64,000 nucleotides of DNA from Acanthacorydalis orientalis (GCA_034766995.1 CM068317.1:18701654-18765653), one strand, 5' to 3'. Counted from the first letter of the stretch, positions 12,231 through 22,954 are shown. Notes: generated from the sequence alone by a model not told the origin. Translations and numbers: made by a program.

Positions 12231-13501
12231 CGAGAAGGTTTCAAAAAATTCGTAGAAGTGATATATAGATGGTATTAGGAGCCTTGAAAGTATTTTTTTC
12301 TTAAAGTGGCGTCCTTGAATAGCGGTCTGTAAAAATTTGACCGTAAAACGTTTCTTAGTTTAGTTTTGGCAGCAATTTAAATAGGACGTGTATGGATATT
12401 TCTGTGAAATGGATAAATTGAAAGATTGAGCGGATATTGAATTTTTAGTTTTGGATGGTATGAATGTCAACCAAATTTTGGAAAAAATGCGTATTGTGTA
12501 TGGTGACTCGTTCCCTGCGTACGTCACGGTGGCAAAATGGGTTGCTGAATTTATAAGAGCAAAACATCCATCGAAGATGATCCCCGCAGTGGTAGATCTT
12601 CAATGTTAGTTATCACAAAAAATGTTGATAAAGTGCATGATATGAAGTTGAATGATCAGCGAGTGAAGGTGCACAAATTTGCAGAGGCTTTGGGCATATC
12701 GACTAGCAGCAAAAATTTGACCATGTCAAAAATGTCGACGAGATGTGTGCCGTGAATGTTAACTGTGGACCAAAAATGCACACGATACCAAATTTCAACG
12801 GTCAAAGGATATCTTAGCCATGATGCAGCGTAATAAAAAAAAAATTGTTTCGATTTGTGATCACTAATAAGACTTGAATTTATCAGTAAATACCCGAGTC
12901 CAAAGAGCAATCGAAACAGTTGTCTAAGAAAGACGATAGGCTACAGAAGAAATTCAAAGCTAGTCCATCGGAAGTTAAAGTCATGGCTTCAGTTTTTTGG
13001 GATACACAAGGAATTCTGTTAATGGATTATTTGAAAAAGAGAAATACAGTCAACAGAGCTTATTACTGTACCCTTTTGTATAAGTTACGAGCAACCATTG
13101 ATGAAAAACGACCTAGAACACAACATAAAAATCCTGTTTTATCACAACAACGCTTCGGCTCATTCATCGACACAAACAGACGTTGAAATCCATTCTCTTG
13201 GCTTCGAATTGATTCATGCTCCATATTCATCAGACCTAGCCTCCTCTGACTTCCATCTCTTTCCATAACTGAAAACATCTCTTGCTGGGAACAGATTTAA
13301 CACATACGAGGAGGTAATAGCTAAAGTAGACGTCTATTTTGAAAAGATTGTGAAATTGCACTTTAACACCGACATAATGGCACTCGAGAAACGTTGGATA
13401 AAATACAATGACCTTGAGATTATGTTCAAAAATAAAAATAATGTTACTTCCCTGACTATTATCTTTCTATTCATTTCTACAAATTGTTTGGAAACTTCTC
13501 G
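12231..13501 (+). mobile_element. mar4, full-length inactive mariner
   Basis: 1271 bp, the normal length for a mariner. It starts cgagaaggtttcaaaaaatt and ends with the inverted caaattgtttggaaacttct cg at 13501, with TA on both sides. The two termini match over about 25 bp with a few mismatches. (TA)n arrays lie on both sides. Confidence 0.9.
12409..13455 (+). pseudogene. mar4 transposase, broken
   Basis: Starts at ATG 12409 (MDKLKD, then a stop). The N-terminal helix-turn-helix region reads ADIEFLVLDGMNVNQILEKM, then VTVAKWVAEF. The middle is heavily shifted. From 12920 the reading recovers as KVMASVFWDTQGILLMDYLK, ATIDEKRPR, then HNNASAHSS, where the second catalytic Asp is Asn. LGFELIHAPYSSDLASSDFH follows with the third Asp present, then EEVIAKVDVYFE and MALEKRWIKYND. 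The first-Asp box is not recognisable. It has at least three frameshifts and many stops, so it is dead. It is a separate lineage from mar1 judging by the termini, though the C-terminal region is similar. Confidence 0.88.
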
Positions 13502-13502
13502 T

Positions 13503-13504
<2 letters not shown>

Positions 13505-13575
<71 letters not shown>

Positions 13576-13577
13576 TA
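13505..13577. repeat. (TA)n microsatellite
   Basis: TA array with two CATA interruptions, against the right end of mar4. Confidence 0.96.
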
Positions 13578-14160
13578 CAATCTAAATAATTAATTATTAA
13601 ACATTTTGATCAGATTTTCTGTATGAGTTGTGTGGAATGAAAACTTATCCCAAAATTAGACATAAATAATACATTAATATACACAATATAGGCTTATTTA
13701 GAAAAAAATAAAAATAAAGAATTTACCTTCTTATCACATTACATTTTAGGTTAATTATATATCATATATTACAAATAATTAATTGATATATAAAAATATT
13801 CATAAGATTTCTTTATTAATATAAATTCTTGAAATACAAATCTAAAATGCCGATATGTGAACAAAAATAAAAAAATGATCCCCTACGTGTGTACACTCCG
13901 TCTATATTCTGAATATTTAAAATTTTTATCACGATGAGTGTGTTTAAAATATTACTTATACTAAATGTGATGCGTTAACTGGATGTTATGCTTGTAAACT
14001 GACTATGTTTAAATAGAAACGTTGAAATAGACGTAGATATATCCAGTCACGTATAAATATGAAAGTGAGTTCATGCACTAGGCATATATAATAATTCCTT
14101 GTTTCTTTATGAGGAAAGAAAAACAAGACTGTATTTACACTTATATATGTACATATTATG

Positions 14161-14236
<76 letters not shown>

Positions 14237-15036
14237 TACACACACGACAGATGAATCAAAACTTCTAAGATGTAGTCTTTATTTTATAGAATAGTGTACA
14301 ATCAACATTTTTATGACTTATCCCCTTCAAGTAATCTCCCCCAGATGATTCGCTTTTATATCAACGTTCTCGTCACTTTCGAAATCAATGCTGAAAATGT
14401 GCAACTAGAAGTTTTTTTGAATTCTTCTTTTCGATTACGATAGAATATTGTAAAACGTTATTTCTTTCTATTTCGATTTTCTTTACGAATACAAGTATCA
14501 ATAACTATTTTATACTACTTAGTTAATATGTTCATTAATAAGTCTCATAAATGGTAAATAAGTATAAATATTTTTTTATTTTTCCATTTATAGAAAATTC
14601 ATACGTCCTAGAAAGACATAAAATCACTTTAAGATAATTATTTAAATATTTAAATGTTATTATTGTATACATTAATACATTGAAGCTTATGTGATCCTCA
14701 ATATAGAAAGTTTTTAGAAATCACAGTACTTATCAGAATACATATTTGAAAGCAAAGTGTTTTATTTATACTGAGATAATTTTCGATGGAAACTTACAAA
14801 TTTTAAATGATAATTTAAGGGGAAATTGAGGGTAAAATTTTATATAAAAGTGTCTAAAATTTTAAACAAATTTCAAACATTTTGCAAATAAAATAAGTTG
14901 AAAGTATAAATAATACCGGAAGCATTACATTTAAAGATTTTTTCACAATAGTTTTAATACTATGAGTAAGTAAATTTTCACTAATGAAATCATCCTCAGG
15001 GTACCAAGATAGATTCATTAGAGTTTTCTATGCCTT
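13578..15036. other. AT-rich interval with one TA array
   Basis: (TA)n at about 14156-14228. Otherwise no coding pattern or repeat recognised. Confidence 0.5.
14156..14228. repeat. (TA)n microsatellite
   Basis: About 70 bp of TA with one CA interruption, followed by GACACACATACACACAC. Confidence 0.96.
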
Positions 15037-15180
15037 GACGCTTTGATAATGATGCATTGCCATCAAAATGTGTATAAGAAATAAAAGTAATTAATAATTA
15101 TATTTAATGAACATTTTTGATAAAAAAAATGTATGTGGCATGTGAAATTACAAAAAAATTCGTTTGTGAAAATAAAGATA
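15037..15180 (+). repeat. Dispersed repeat R2, copy 1
   Basis: gcattgccatcaaaatgtgt, then tttaatgaacatttttgat and attcgtttgtgaaaataaag. These blocks recur in the same order, diverged, at 17290-17440, 19380-19441 (one arm of an inverted repeat) and 23050-23105. Confidence 0.55.
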
Positions 15181-15420
15181 TCTTATTTTTCTGGTAATTG
15201 CTTCAGTTATTGTTTTCAATATTATTAATTGTTATAATAGTACAGGGGGCGGGGAGTTTCATGTTGGAAGTCCGTATTTATTTGGATGTAATCAAATAAA
15301 GCCGTATTTAAGAAACTTTAATTAGATATACTTAAAAATATACATTATTTTATAAAACTCCAACTACTATGTACTTAATAATTCCAAGAAATGAAAACTA
15401 TTTGTTAATTTTATAGTTAA

Positions 15421-15960
15421 CTAATCTTTTAATGACTTTGTTGTCTGCTTTTTGTTGGAAAGCATTTGAATATTTAGTTGCAGCATGGAGGTCTGTAGAA
15501 TCAGTTGATCCTCTAGATGGGTATCTGTTATTTGTGACCTTAACCTTTTAAGTGGGTATGACGGATATGTCCGTCTTGCCTACTTGTAATCCGTGAAAAC
15601 TATCCACTTTAGGAGTTAAGGGCGTCTTGATTTGGATTAGGTAGGAGAATATAGATTCGCAGCAATAAGTGCTTGAAAAGCAAGAAAGCATTTTTCGGGC
15701 ATGTTACCGAAGACGTGAGTATTCTACTACATTTTTCCATATTTCAATTGAATCTTTCCTAGCATCAAACAATGACTTTAAAATATCGTCTACTGAGCGT
15801 TCAATCAATTTCATCTGCAGTTCTTTAGTCGCATGTTCGTCACGAACGAAATTGCAGCTAGGGTTTCATGATCCACAACGATTTAAGAAGTTTCACTTCA
15901 AAAAAAGGATTTGTTCTATACAATTTGGATTCAATCAATAGCCCTTAAGGCTCTAGAAGG
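15421..15960 (-). pseudogene. hAT transposase C-terminal region, interrupted by a MITE
   Basis: Reading leftwards: a damaged NPFF segment, then TKELQMKLIERSVDDILKSL, FDARKDSIEIWKNVVEYSRL, a stop, and ARKMLSCFSSTYCCESIFSY LIQIK. This is the C-terminal dimerisation domain of hAT transposases of the type seen in ZBED5- and GTF2IRD2-like genes, where the F.STY.CE..FS....IK block is diagnostic. Read straight through, the frame is lost at 15615. If the MITE at 15544-15615 and one TTAA are skipped, the same frame continues RSQITDTHLEDQL to a natural-looking C-terminus and a stop at 15421-15423. The N-terminal BED finger and catalytic core are absent. Confidence 0.72.
15544..15615. mobile_element. 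72-bp piggyBac-like MITE
   Basis: Flanked by TTAA at 15540-15543 and 15616-15619. Left end ccttttaagtgggta and inverted right end ctcctaaagtggata match at most positions. An imperfect palindrome, gacggatatgtccgtc, lies near the left end. TTAA duplication plus short terminal repeats are the piggyBac signature. There is no coding capacity. It disrupts the hAT reading frame. Confidence 0.7.
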
Positions 15961-16240
15961 CTACATGTGTCCTTAAAACTGGTTCCTCGCCTCTGTAATA
16001 CAGTCGAATATGAAATTTCGATGATTTAAACTTTACGAAACAAAAATTGTAAATTTTAAATGAAGTAATTTATTTAATTAAACTGGAAAATGCTATTTAA
16101 ATATGAATACCTCGTGTAAATATACATTGTTTTTATGAAAATTAGGAATATTTAGTCTTATTAAATGAGATTTTCAACATATTTTATTCGAGTTTTAAAT
16201 ATGATAATAACACACCCAAAAGTAATTTTGAAGACTTCTG

Positions 16241-16244
<4 letters not shown>

Positions 16245-16295
<51 letters not shown>
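16245..16295. repeat. (TA)n microsatellite
   Basis: About 50 bp of TA at the edge of repeat R1 copy 2. The same repeat carries (TA)n at this edge at 7709-7754. Confidence 0.95.
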
Positions 16296-16300
<5 letters not shown>

Positions 16301-16575
16301 GCTATTCTCATGTGATAATGTGATTTACTCCATAGCCGAAAAATTATAAAAAAATACTAAAAATATTGAATATTCAGATTATAATTTCTTTCAAATTGTA
16401 TAGAGAATCGATTTCAATTTTGCATATAACTGCACTACCAAGAAAAAAAATCTTCGTTGAAAAATATGTACAATGAAAAATAAACTTCACCGAATAATGA
16501 AACACTGAATTAAATACTGCACAACTGAAAGAATATAGAACAAGGGTATGCTTATCTAAAAGATATTAAATATTA
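16296..16575. repeat. Dispersed repeat R1, copy 2, inverted
   Basis: Inverse orientation of 7419-7916, diverged: tttgctattctcatgtgata, ctccatagccgaaaaattat, aaatcttcgttgaaaaatat, aaacttcaccgaataatgaa and aagatattaaatattattta correspond block by block. It has one unit only, so the tandem duplication at 7546-7916 is specific to the other copy. Confidence 0.8.
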
Positions 16576-16680
16576 TTTAACTTTAAAATAGATTATAAAA
16601 GATTTCTTAAATTGTTTTTAAATTTCTTAAATTAGATTTTTAACATTTTAAAATGTGCTCGTTCTTTGGTTCAATACGTA

Positions 16681-16792
<112 letters not shown>

Positions 16793-18131
16793 CGAAGTCC
16801 GTTGTGACTAATTCGATTATGATGAGTTCATGGATGTATCAAAAAAATTTAGTACTTCCTAAAAACTTTATTTAAACAGAAAACTATCTCGTGTATCTTC
16901 AAATATAATATTGTTTATTTATCTGCATTATTATTTAAGTAAAATCTAGAATATGTCAATGAATTAAAAGGAATAATGAATATATTTATATTATTCTTAA
17001 AAATGTATGAGTGTTTTATTTAAATATTACATTTATTTGTTATTTAGTACATTTATTACTCAATAACATAAGGTATTTCATATCATATTATTAATGTTTA
17101 TATAGAAAAAAATAATCTACGTTCAATTTACATCTCACTGATATAACAAGGAAATATAATCAGCTCTGCAGTACTCGCTATAATCAAGTTTGACAACATT
17201 AGTTTAAGGTTTTTTTCAGCCCAAAAACAATTTTTTTCAAGTCAAAAATGTTTAGCTAAAAAATGGTTAGATTTGTTTGTTCTTTGGCGCTCTGAAGATG
17301 TTGACATCGCGATCGAAATACTCTTAAGCAGCAATTAAAAAGGATCAATATAATAATTTATTGAACATATTTTACCAAAATCAAATTAGTGGTTTGTGGA
17401 GTGAAAAAAGAATTCATTTGTAAAAGTTAATTCAGCCATAGCGTCAGAACCGTGTTTTTTTTAATCAAAAAACGACATTTCTAATACAATTTTAAGTTTT
17501 GAATTGATTGTAAAACTGGTTAAAATCTTGATTATAACAGAAATTTAATTAACTGCACAGAAAATCTGAATTTAAAATTCTAAGTCACAAAGACATTTCA
17601 GAATTTATATAATGGATGTTTATCACGCATTCAGTAACACACTCGTAGTAATGTGCTGTACGGGTATTTCGTACACCCCATGGAGATTATAGAATAAACC
17701 AGAACTTATTGTCCAGATGTGTATTTAAAGATAGATATAGTCAAAGTGATTCGCAAATCAGATAGACAGTATGTGTGAAGACTGAAATTTAAATTCGAAT
17801 CAACTGTATTTATAACATTTTCAATTACGCTTTAATTAAATTTTCTGATTACAATGAAATCATTGTTAGGGGTTTATACGGGAAACATGTGTTCTATTAT
17901 CATATCGACTAATATAATTATAAAAAAAGTTACACTTCATGAGGGTCATTTAAAATTGAAATGTAAAAACTAGTAACGCACCGTTCTTATATGAATATGA
18001 ATATCGATACTGATCTAATAGTATTTTACAAACCCTTCCGTTTTTTAACGGTCATGTACCGTGAATTCCACAATTGGAATACGTTTTCATATTTTCTCAT
18101 AAAGTTTATATTAATAAAAAATGTATATCCA

Positions 18132-18134
<3 letters not shown>
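16793..18134. other. AT-rich interval, contains repeat R2 copy 2
   Basis: Blocks of repeat R2 lie at about 17277-17440 (gatgttgacatcgcgatcga, then ttattgaacatattttacca and gaattcatttgtaaaag). Sequence at 17155-17215 resembles 45680-45745. No coding region seen. Confidence 0.45.
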
Positions 18135-18185
<51 letters not shown>

Positions 18186-18217
18186 TCACATATTATATAT
18201 ATATATATATATATATA
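18135..18217. repeat. (TA)n microsatellite beside mar2
   Basis: Two TA blocks around ATATTCACATATT, ending at the mar2 terminus. Confidence 0.95.
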
Positions 18218-18743
18218 TAAGGTTGGTAAAAAAATAATTACGGTTTATGATCTAATTTATATACATTTTTCTCAGCTAGCTGTTTTGAGTGGTCCAGATC
18301 TATTGGATAAATAACGCCTAAATTTGTGCAAGCACTCGAATTGTTGTACGTAGTCTTGTTTCAACTAACGCCTTCAGTTGGTTGTTATAAACTGAAGAAG
18401 GACGCCCGCGACCTTCTTTATCTTCGAGGATCTCGCCCCCAGCATGAAATTTTTGGAACCACCATTGCACCGTATGTTCCTTAACAGTACCCATACCAAA
18501 AAAATCGTTTAAATACGATCCGATTCTATTGCTTTACCACCCGTTTTGAACTTACAAAATTTTTTACTCTTATTTGCTCCTTTTCCATTTTTAATTCAAT
18601 AAAACCAAAGTCTTTGTTGCCAAAAGTCAGGTCAAAAAATGGACTATAAAATGATATTAACATGAATGCGATGAAATGATACTCATTGAAAAAAATTAAA
18701 GTTAGATTTCAGAAAATAAAAACCATAATTATTTTCCTATCAA

Positions 18744-18748
<5 letters not shown>
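18218..18748 (-). mobile_element. mar2 copy 3, DNA-binding-domain-only mariner
   Basis: 531 bp, same architecture as the copy at 3195, with (TA)n arrays touching both ends. Left end taaggttggtaaaaaaataa; right end the inverted ttattttcctatcaatctaa. It lacks the catalytic core. Confidence 0.88.
18285..18590 (-). pseudogene. mar2 helix-turn-helix region, broken
   Basis: Minus-strand reading gives WWFQKFHAGGEILEDKEGRG, RPSSV, then NQLKALVETRL and TIRVLAQI. These are the two helix-turn-helix units and the acidic GRGRPS linker seen in mar2 copy 1. Frameshifts lie near the start (GSYLNDFFGMGTVKEHTVQW is readable in one frame). As in the other copies, the sequence passes straight to the 3' terminus with no DDD box. 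Confidence 0.75.
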
Positions 18749-18809
<61 letters not shown>

Positions 18810-18811
18810 AA

Positions 18812-18862
<51 letters not shown>
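18749..18862. repeat. (TA)n-(TG)n-(TA)n microsatellite
   Basis: TA block, TGTGTGTGTGTGTGTAAGTG, TA block, beginning at the right end of mar2 copy 3. Confidence 0.97.
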
Positions 18863-18863
<1 letters not shown>

Positions 18864-19195
18864 GAGACAGAGTAAGAGAAGAGCTACTTTTTTGATTGAA
18901 AATAATGAAAGATTTTTCAATTATTTTTCTTAAAATAACGTTTTATGCAATTTATATTATTGATTACAATTGTCTTTAATCTACTGGGTAAGCATTTTGT
19001 TTGTAAAAAAGTTTTAGTCCTTAGAAACAAAGAACTTATTAAGTGGCTTTTTGTTTGTAAATATTTCAAATTATTGACCAAAATTATGTCTTATAATTAT
19101 AACTATTTTAAAATGTTATTAACTGTTACACAATTCTTATTAGTCACAAAACAGTTCTGGTAGTGTGACTAAATTCACTAACACAAATGAGTTAA
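18863..19195. other. AT-rich interval, no feature recognised
   Basis: A 72-codon open frame at 18945-19163 looks like chance; its residues are those of random AT-rich DNA. Confidence 0.5.
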
Positions 19196-19217
19196 TTTTT
19201 CATTCCAAAAATCACTC

Positions 19218-19445
19218 ATTTTTTCCGATCAAAAATATTCAACAAAATAATATATTATTTTTTTATTGTCGCTTTTGTGTATTTCGATGGCAATGTTATC
19301 ATCCTCAAAGCGCAAAGGTATAGAACAAAGATAATATTTAATGTTATACTACGAGAATGTAAGCATTGTCATCGAAATGCGTACAAGCGACGATAAAAAA
19401 AGCAATAACACTTTATTGAATATTTTTGATCGGAAAAAGTTTGGT
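19218..19445. repeat. Long-armed inverted repeat, MITE-like (repeat R2, copy 3)
   Basis: Arms of about 90-100 bp. The left arm has ttccgatcaaaaatattcaa, then tttattgtcgc and tatttcgatggcaatgtta; the right arm read inverted has ttccgatcaaaaatattcaa, tttatcgtcgc and catttcgatgacaatgctta. The spacer is about 40 bp. The unit is the R2 repeat, present singly at 15037, 17277 and 22955. Fold-back structure without coding capacity suggests a MITE, but no target duplication could be fixed. Confidence 0.65.
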
Positions 19446-20215
19446 GTTGTTTGGTTGAATGAAAAAAAATTGCATTTATAAAAATTCTTATTCGATCAAA
19501 GTTTTTTCCTTAAAATGTAACCATATACTTTCTAAACGTTTTCTTAAGGATAACAGTCAATATTTATCAAAAAACATTATACTTCTGTCTTTTAAATATG
19601 TAATTTCCAACCATTATGATTTACAATTTGGTAAAGGAATATATAACAAGAATAACAATTTGCAAATCCGATAACACATCCGTTTATAATTTCCATACTT
19701 GTACCCGTTAATATGAAAATAACAGTACATTGTAATATTCCTTCTTAATTACATTCTTTGGATCTATCTTGTATTCATACGACTTAATATGACTTTTTTC
19801 TATAAAATGGAATGCGTATAACATTAAATTTACTAATAGAACTTGTTCTATTAAGTCCGGTCCTGAGTACGTTTTGAATAGTACAGGTTGTGCACACTAT
19901 CCGAATTTCGTTTTGTCGGATGAAAGGGTGATAAAGTTAGTTATTTGGGGTTTATAGCGCGTCAGCATCAAAGGCTATTAAAGCCAGAAGGGTGTAGAAA
20001 GTGTCATTGTGGCGTTGTACTATTCGTAAAGTGGACGTTGTGCGATTCCTATTACAGACAGCAGCGTGTCTTTAATAATTTTGAACTTGAATGGAAGGCA
20101 GCCATTTTGTCACGAATGATTTGGCATTTATGTATAGCAATTGATTAACGTACCTATCTTTTGTGTACATGTAAAGAAATTTTCGCTAGACACACACGCA
20201 CACACACTTACACAC

Positions 20216-20221
<6 letters not shown>
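19446..20221. other. No gene recognised; one GC-richer patch
   Basis: 19855-20140 is less AT-rich and has a 67-codon open frame at 19945-20148 (with HCGVVLFVKWTLCDSYYRQQ). I recognise no family. Confidence 0.4.
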
Positions 20222-20268
<47 letters not shown>

Positions 20269-20280
20269 TTATATATATAT
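20222..20280. repeat. (TA)n microsatellite
   Basis: TA array following CACACACATACATACA, running into the pogo-like element. Confidence 0.95.
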
Positions 20281-20988
20281 ATAGTGAACTCTGCATGCAG
20301 TGAACTACTCCGTAGAGTGAACTCACAAAACTTTACATTGAATACCTTATATAGTGAACAAGTGAGCAAATATTAACTCAATATAATGAATCATCTTCCA
20401 CATAATCAGGCAACTCCTCTATTATTTGTTATTTGCATTGAAGTGGCAATGTATGTAACTAAAAATGTACACGTACATATTCTAAAAATTTCTATTATAG
20501 GTCGCATGTTAAAAACGGATACTGGTGAATGGAATAAAGATAATTATCCAGAACCTAGAGATGATGATATGTTAGAAAGTGAGGAAGAATGTCACGGTCT
20601 AACATTACAAGAAATAGACGCGGCGCAAGATCAACGAGTTTCTATAAGGGATGCACTAAGATCGTTTGACAATGTTTTGCAATGAGATGAAGAAAATGAG
20701 AATGAAATTAATACTCCAGCGTTGTTGTATTAGATAATTTATGGAATAAATTAGTACAACTAAAAGTAAACATAAAAATACTACAACCAAAAATAACTTT
20801 ATTTTTACAAAAATCTAAGTAAACAACAAAGTTACTGTATTTATATTATCTTTTGTAAACTTTAAATTATTTCAAAAAACTTTTAAAAACAATCATATGT
20901 TTTTAGTAAGTAGATATACTTCGTGCAAGTGCACAACTTCGCTAGAGTGAATGGACTGTGTATTAACTGATTCACTAAATCGCAACTC

Positions 20989-20992
<4 letters not shown>
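20281..20992 (+). mobile_element. pogo/Tigger-like element, internally deleted
   Basis: Inverted, imperfect ends rich in tagtgaac and tagagtgaac: left tagtgaactctgcatgcagt, right (inverted) tagtagagttgcgatttagt, with further tagagtgaac-type motifs just inside each end (20312-20323 and 20943-20955). TA arrays flank both sides. Ends with repeated GTGAAC/CGAAC motifs after a CAGTAGA-like start are usual for pogo/Tigger elements. About 700 bp is far below the 2-3 kb of an intact one. Confidence 0.5.
20386..20685 (+). pseudogene. Possible C-terminal remnant of the pogo-like transposase
   Basis: An open frame of 99 codons. Its second half, from about 20500, looks coding: MLKTDTGEWNKDNYPEPRDD, DMLESEEECHGLTLQEIDAA and QDQRVSIRDALRSFDNVLQ. 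It is acidic, helical and similar in character to the C-terminal tails of Tigger/Jerky-type transposases, which follow the DDE core. The first 38 or so codons look like read-through from non-coding DNA, ending in a possible 3' splice-like tract. No DDE motif is left. The assignment depends on the flanking repeats as much as on the protein. Confidence 0.35.
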
Positions 20993-21039
<47 letters not shown>

Positions 21040-21071
21040 CATATACATATAAATATATATATATATATATA
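20993..21071. repeat. (TA)n microsatellite
   Basis: TA array with CA interruptions, starting at the right end of the pogo-like element. Confidence 0.95.
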
Positions 21072-21269
21072 ACGATTTATGGATATAATAAATGTTATAC
21101 GATAACATGAAAATCGAAACAACGGTTTGAACTCTAAAGACTACTCTTAAGTTTTTGTTTTTTACACGTAAGTCATGTAACAAAATAACAAAATATAAGT
21201 AATAAACCACATTTATGTACATTAAGAAACATATATGAATGGATAAACACATTTAAAAATAACATTTAA

Positions 21270-22875
21270 CACTAGAACTACCGACAGTTAAGACGAAGCT
21301 GTTTCTACCAAAACCAGTCAAAATGACTGGTCTTTAAAAAATTCGTAATAGTGTATTTTTATATTTATTGACTTACTAGTTTCTTATAAAAGGAATTCCA
21401 TGTTATGTAGTACATTTTTGGCATTACATATTAATCCATTTGTGACCATGTTCCCTAAATGAGGATTGGCACATTTTATCGCTTACACATCAATAAGAAT
21501 AATAAGTATAATAAAGAATATATGTTTTGGTAAAAAAAATATAAAATAAATTTCATTTCAAAGTTATTCTTATAGTATGAAGATAAATATTAGGTAGGTC
21601 CCCATTTTTTGTTCCATAAATATGAAACATTCAATTTTTTTGTTTCGTATGCTCCTCGTGTATACAAAGTTCCAATGAAAGTTTTCAATTTTGTTTTTGT
21701 CAGGGCTCATTTTTTTCCCAAATCTCGAGAGGCTTCTAATTCCGTGCAAGATCTGATATGTTCAAGCATATGGCTGTCGATTAGTAAAAAAAATGCACTA
21801 CTTACTTCACCTTTCATAATAATTTTTTGGCATATCCTGTTGAACCGGGTATGTCTTTGAAAATATTATGAAGTGGTAATCTTCCAGGAATAGACCTTTA
21901 TTGTATTTTTTCCCAACTGGTTCCGTCTGCAGCAATTTCATTTTGATGGTCTTGTAGTATACTTTCATTTTCATCTTCAGAACTTGAAATTACTCGAGCA
22001 CATCTTCTTTTATATAAATTTAAAATATTTGGAAATTCACTATACCTTTCTGAGCACTCCCGAGCATTTTCTTCGTCTAAAAGCTCATTACCACAATTCT
22101 CACTATCAAAAAGTTCATCGTGAATACCGCATAGTTAATTTTCAATTTCTTCTGGTTTACCTTTACTGTCTTAGAGTTCATCACCATCGATATCAGAGCA
22201 TTCCATTGGTACATCTTCAGTTTTTTCAATAATTCAGAGATTTTCAATCGTTTTGTCATTTTCAGGACTTATAAAAATAAAATAAAACTGCTGATTACAT
22301 AACATTTATATTTGTGTTCCTTTTTCTCAGCTTACACTAATTGAAATAATATGTCGTCTATTACAATTTATACAATTATTTTCTTATTATTTATTATATA
22401 AGTGCAACATTCAACAAAAACTTCAATACACATTCCATGTCTCCAGATCTAAATGAACAACTAAATATATTTTCGAATGAATGCATTAGTTTTGCATTAC
22501 CATCATGATCGATCCAGAATTTTCCTGATAATTTTCACCATCATACTGAATGATATGCAGTAAAAATTCTAAGAACGTGCGAGAAGTTGTACAAAACGAG
22601 TAAACTGGTTAATTCGTGTTCGGTAAACCGATTGCAGGACACTTTCACACTTTCACAGGTCACAGTCATTTGGACTGGTATTGGTATAAGTAGCCATGAT
22701 ACAAAATTATTTTGATTTTGAATAAAAAAAAATAAAAATAAAATTCATTATACTATTTCCTTAGTTATCACTGCAAAAGGCATGGCATCGTTGCGAAAAA
22801 AAATGTAACATGAACTAGGAATTTTAAAATAAAATTGTAAAACCAATCATTTTGTCTGGTGTGGTAGTTCTAGTG
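21270..22875 (-). mobile_element. piggyBac-like element with intact ends
   Basis: TTAA at 21266-21269 and 22876-22879. Perfect 13-bp terminal repeats: cactagaactacc at the left and ggtagttctagtg at the right. Subterminal palindromes follow: accagtcaaaatgactggt near 21322, accaatcattttgtctggt near 22842, and a diverged copy near 22655. Length is 1606 bp against about 2.3-2.5 kb for intact piggyBac elements, so most of the catalytic region is lost. Confidence 0.88.
21590..22259 (-). pseudogene. piggyBac transposase, N-terminal half, broken
   Basis: Read leftwards from 22259: MTKRLKI in one frame and an acidic segment in the next (DVPMECSDIDGDEL), then IHDELFDSENCGNELLDEEN, ARECSERYSEFPNILNLYKR and ISSSEDENESILQDHQNEIA. 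The conserved entry to the DDE_Tnp_1_7 domain follows: ADGTSWEKIQ, a stop, IPGRLPLHNIFKDIPGSTGY and AKKLL. Further left, with frameshifts, HMLEHI, CTELEASR, ALTKTKLKTFIGTLYTRGAY and VSYLWN can be pieced out. The catalytic Asp-bearing segments and the Cys-rich C-terminus are absent. Stops and shifts make it inactive. Confidence 0.85.
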
Positions 22876-22954
22876 TTAACAGAAATAATAACATTAAAAT
22901 CATTGACACTCAAAAACTGAAGATACGTATAATGATAGCGAGATAAACGAATTA

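Larger units (their letters stand above)
15243..15995 (-). mobile_element. hAT element, internally deleted, with a nested MITE
   Basis: Ends are cagggggcggggagtttc (15243) and, inverted, cagaggcgaggaaccag (from 15995), the CAG start typical of hAT transposons. Flanking octamers are taatagta (15235-15242) and taatacag (15996-16003), matching at the first five positions as expected for an aged 8-bp target duplication. The C-terminal coding region of a hAT transposase lies inside on the minus strand. A 72-bp piggyBac-like MITE has inserted into that region. Confidence 0.7.

Noticed and set aside
19945..20148. 67-codon open frame in a GC-richer patch
   Set aside because: Looks slightly more gene-like than its surroundings but has no recognisable domain, and its flanks do not continue as exons.
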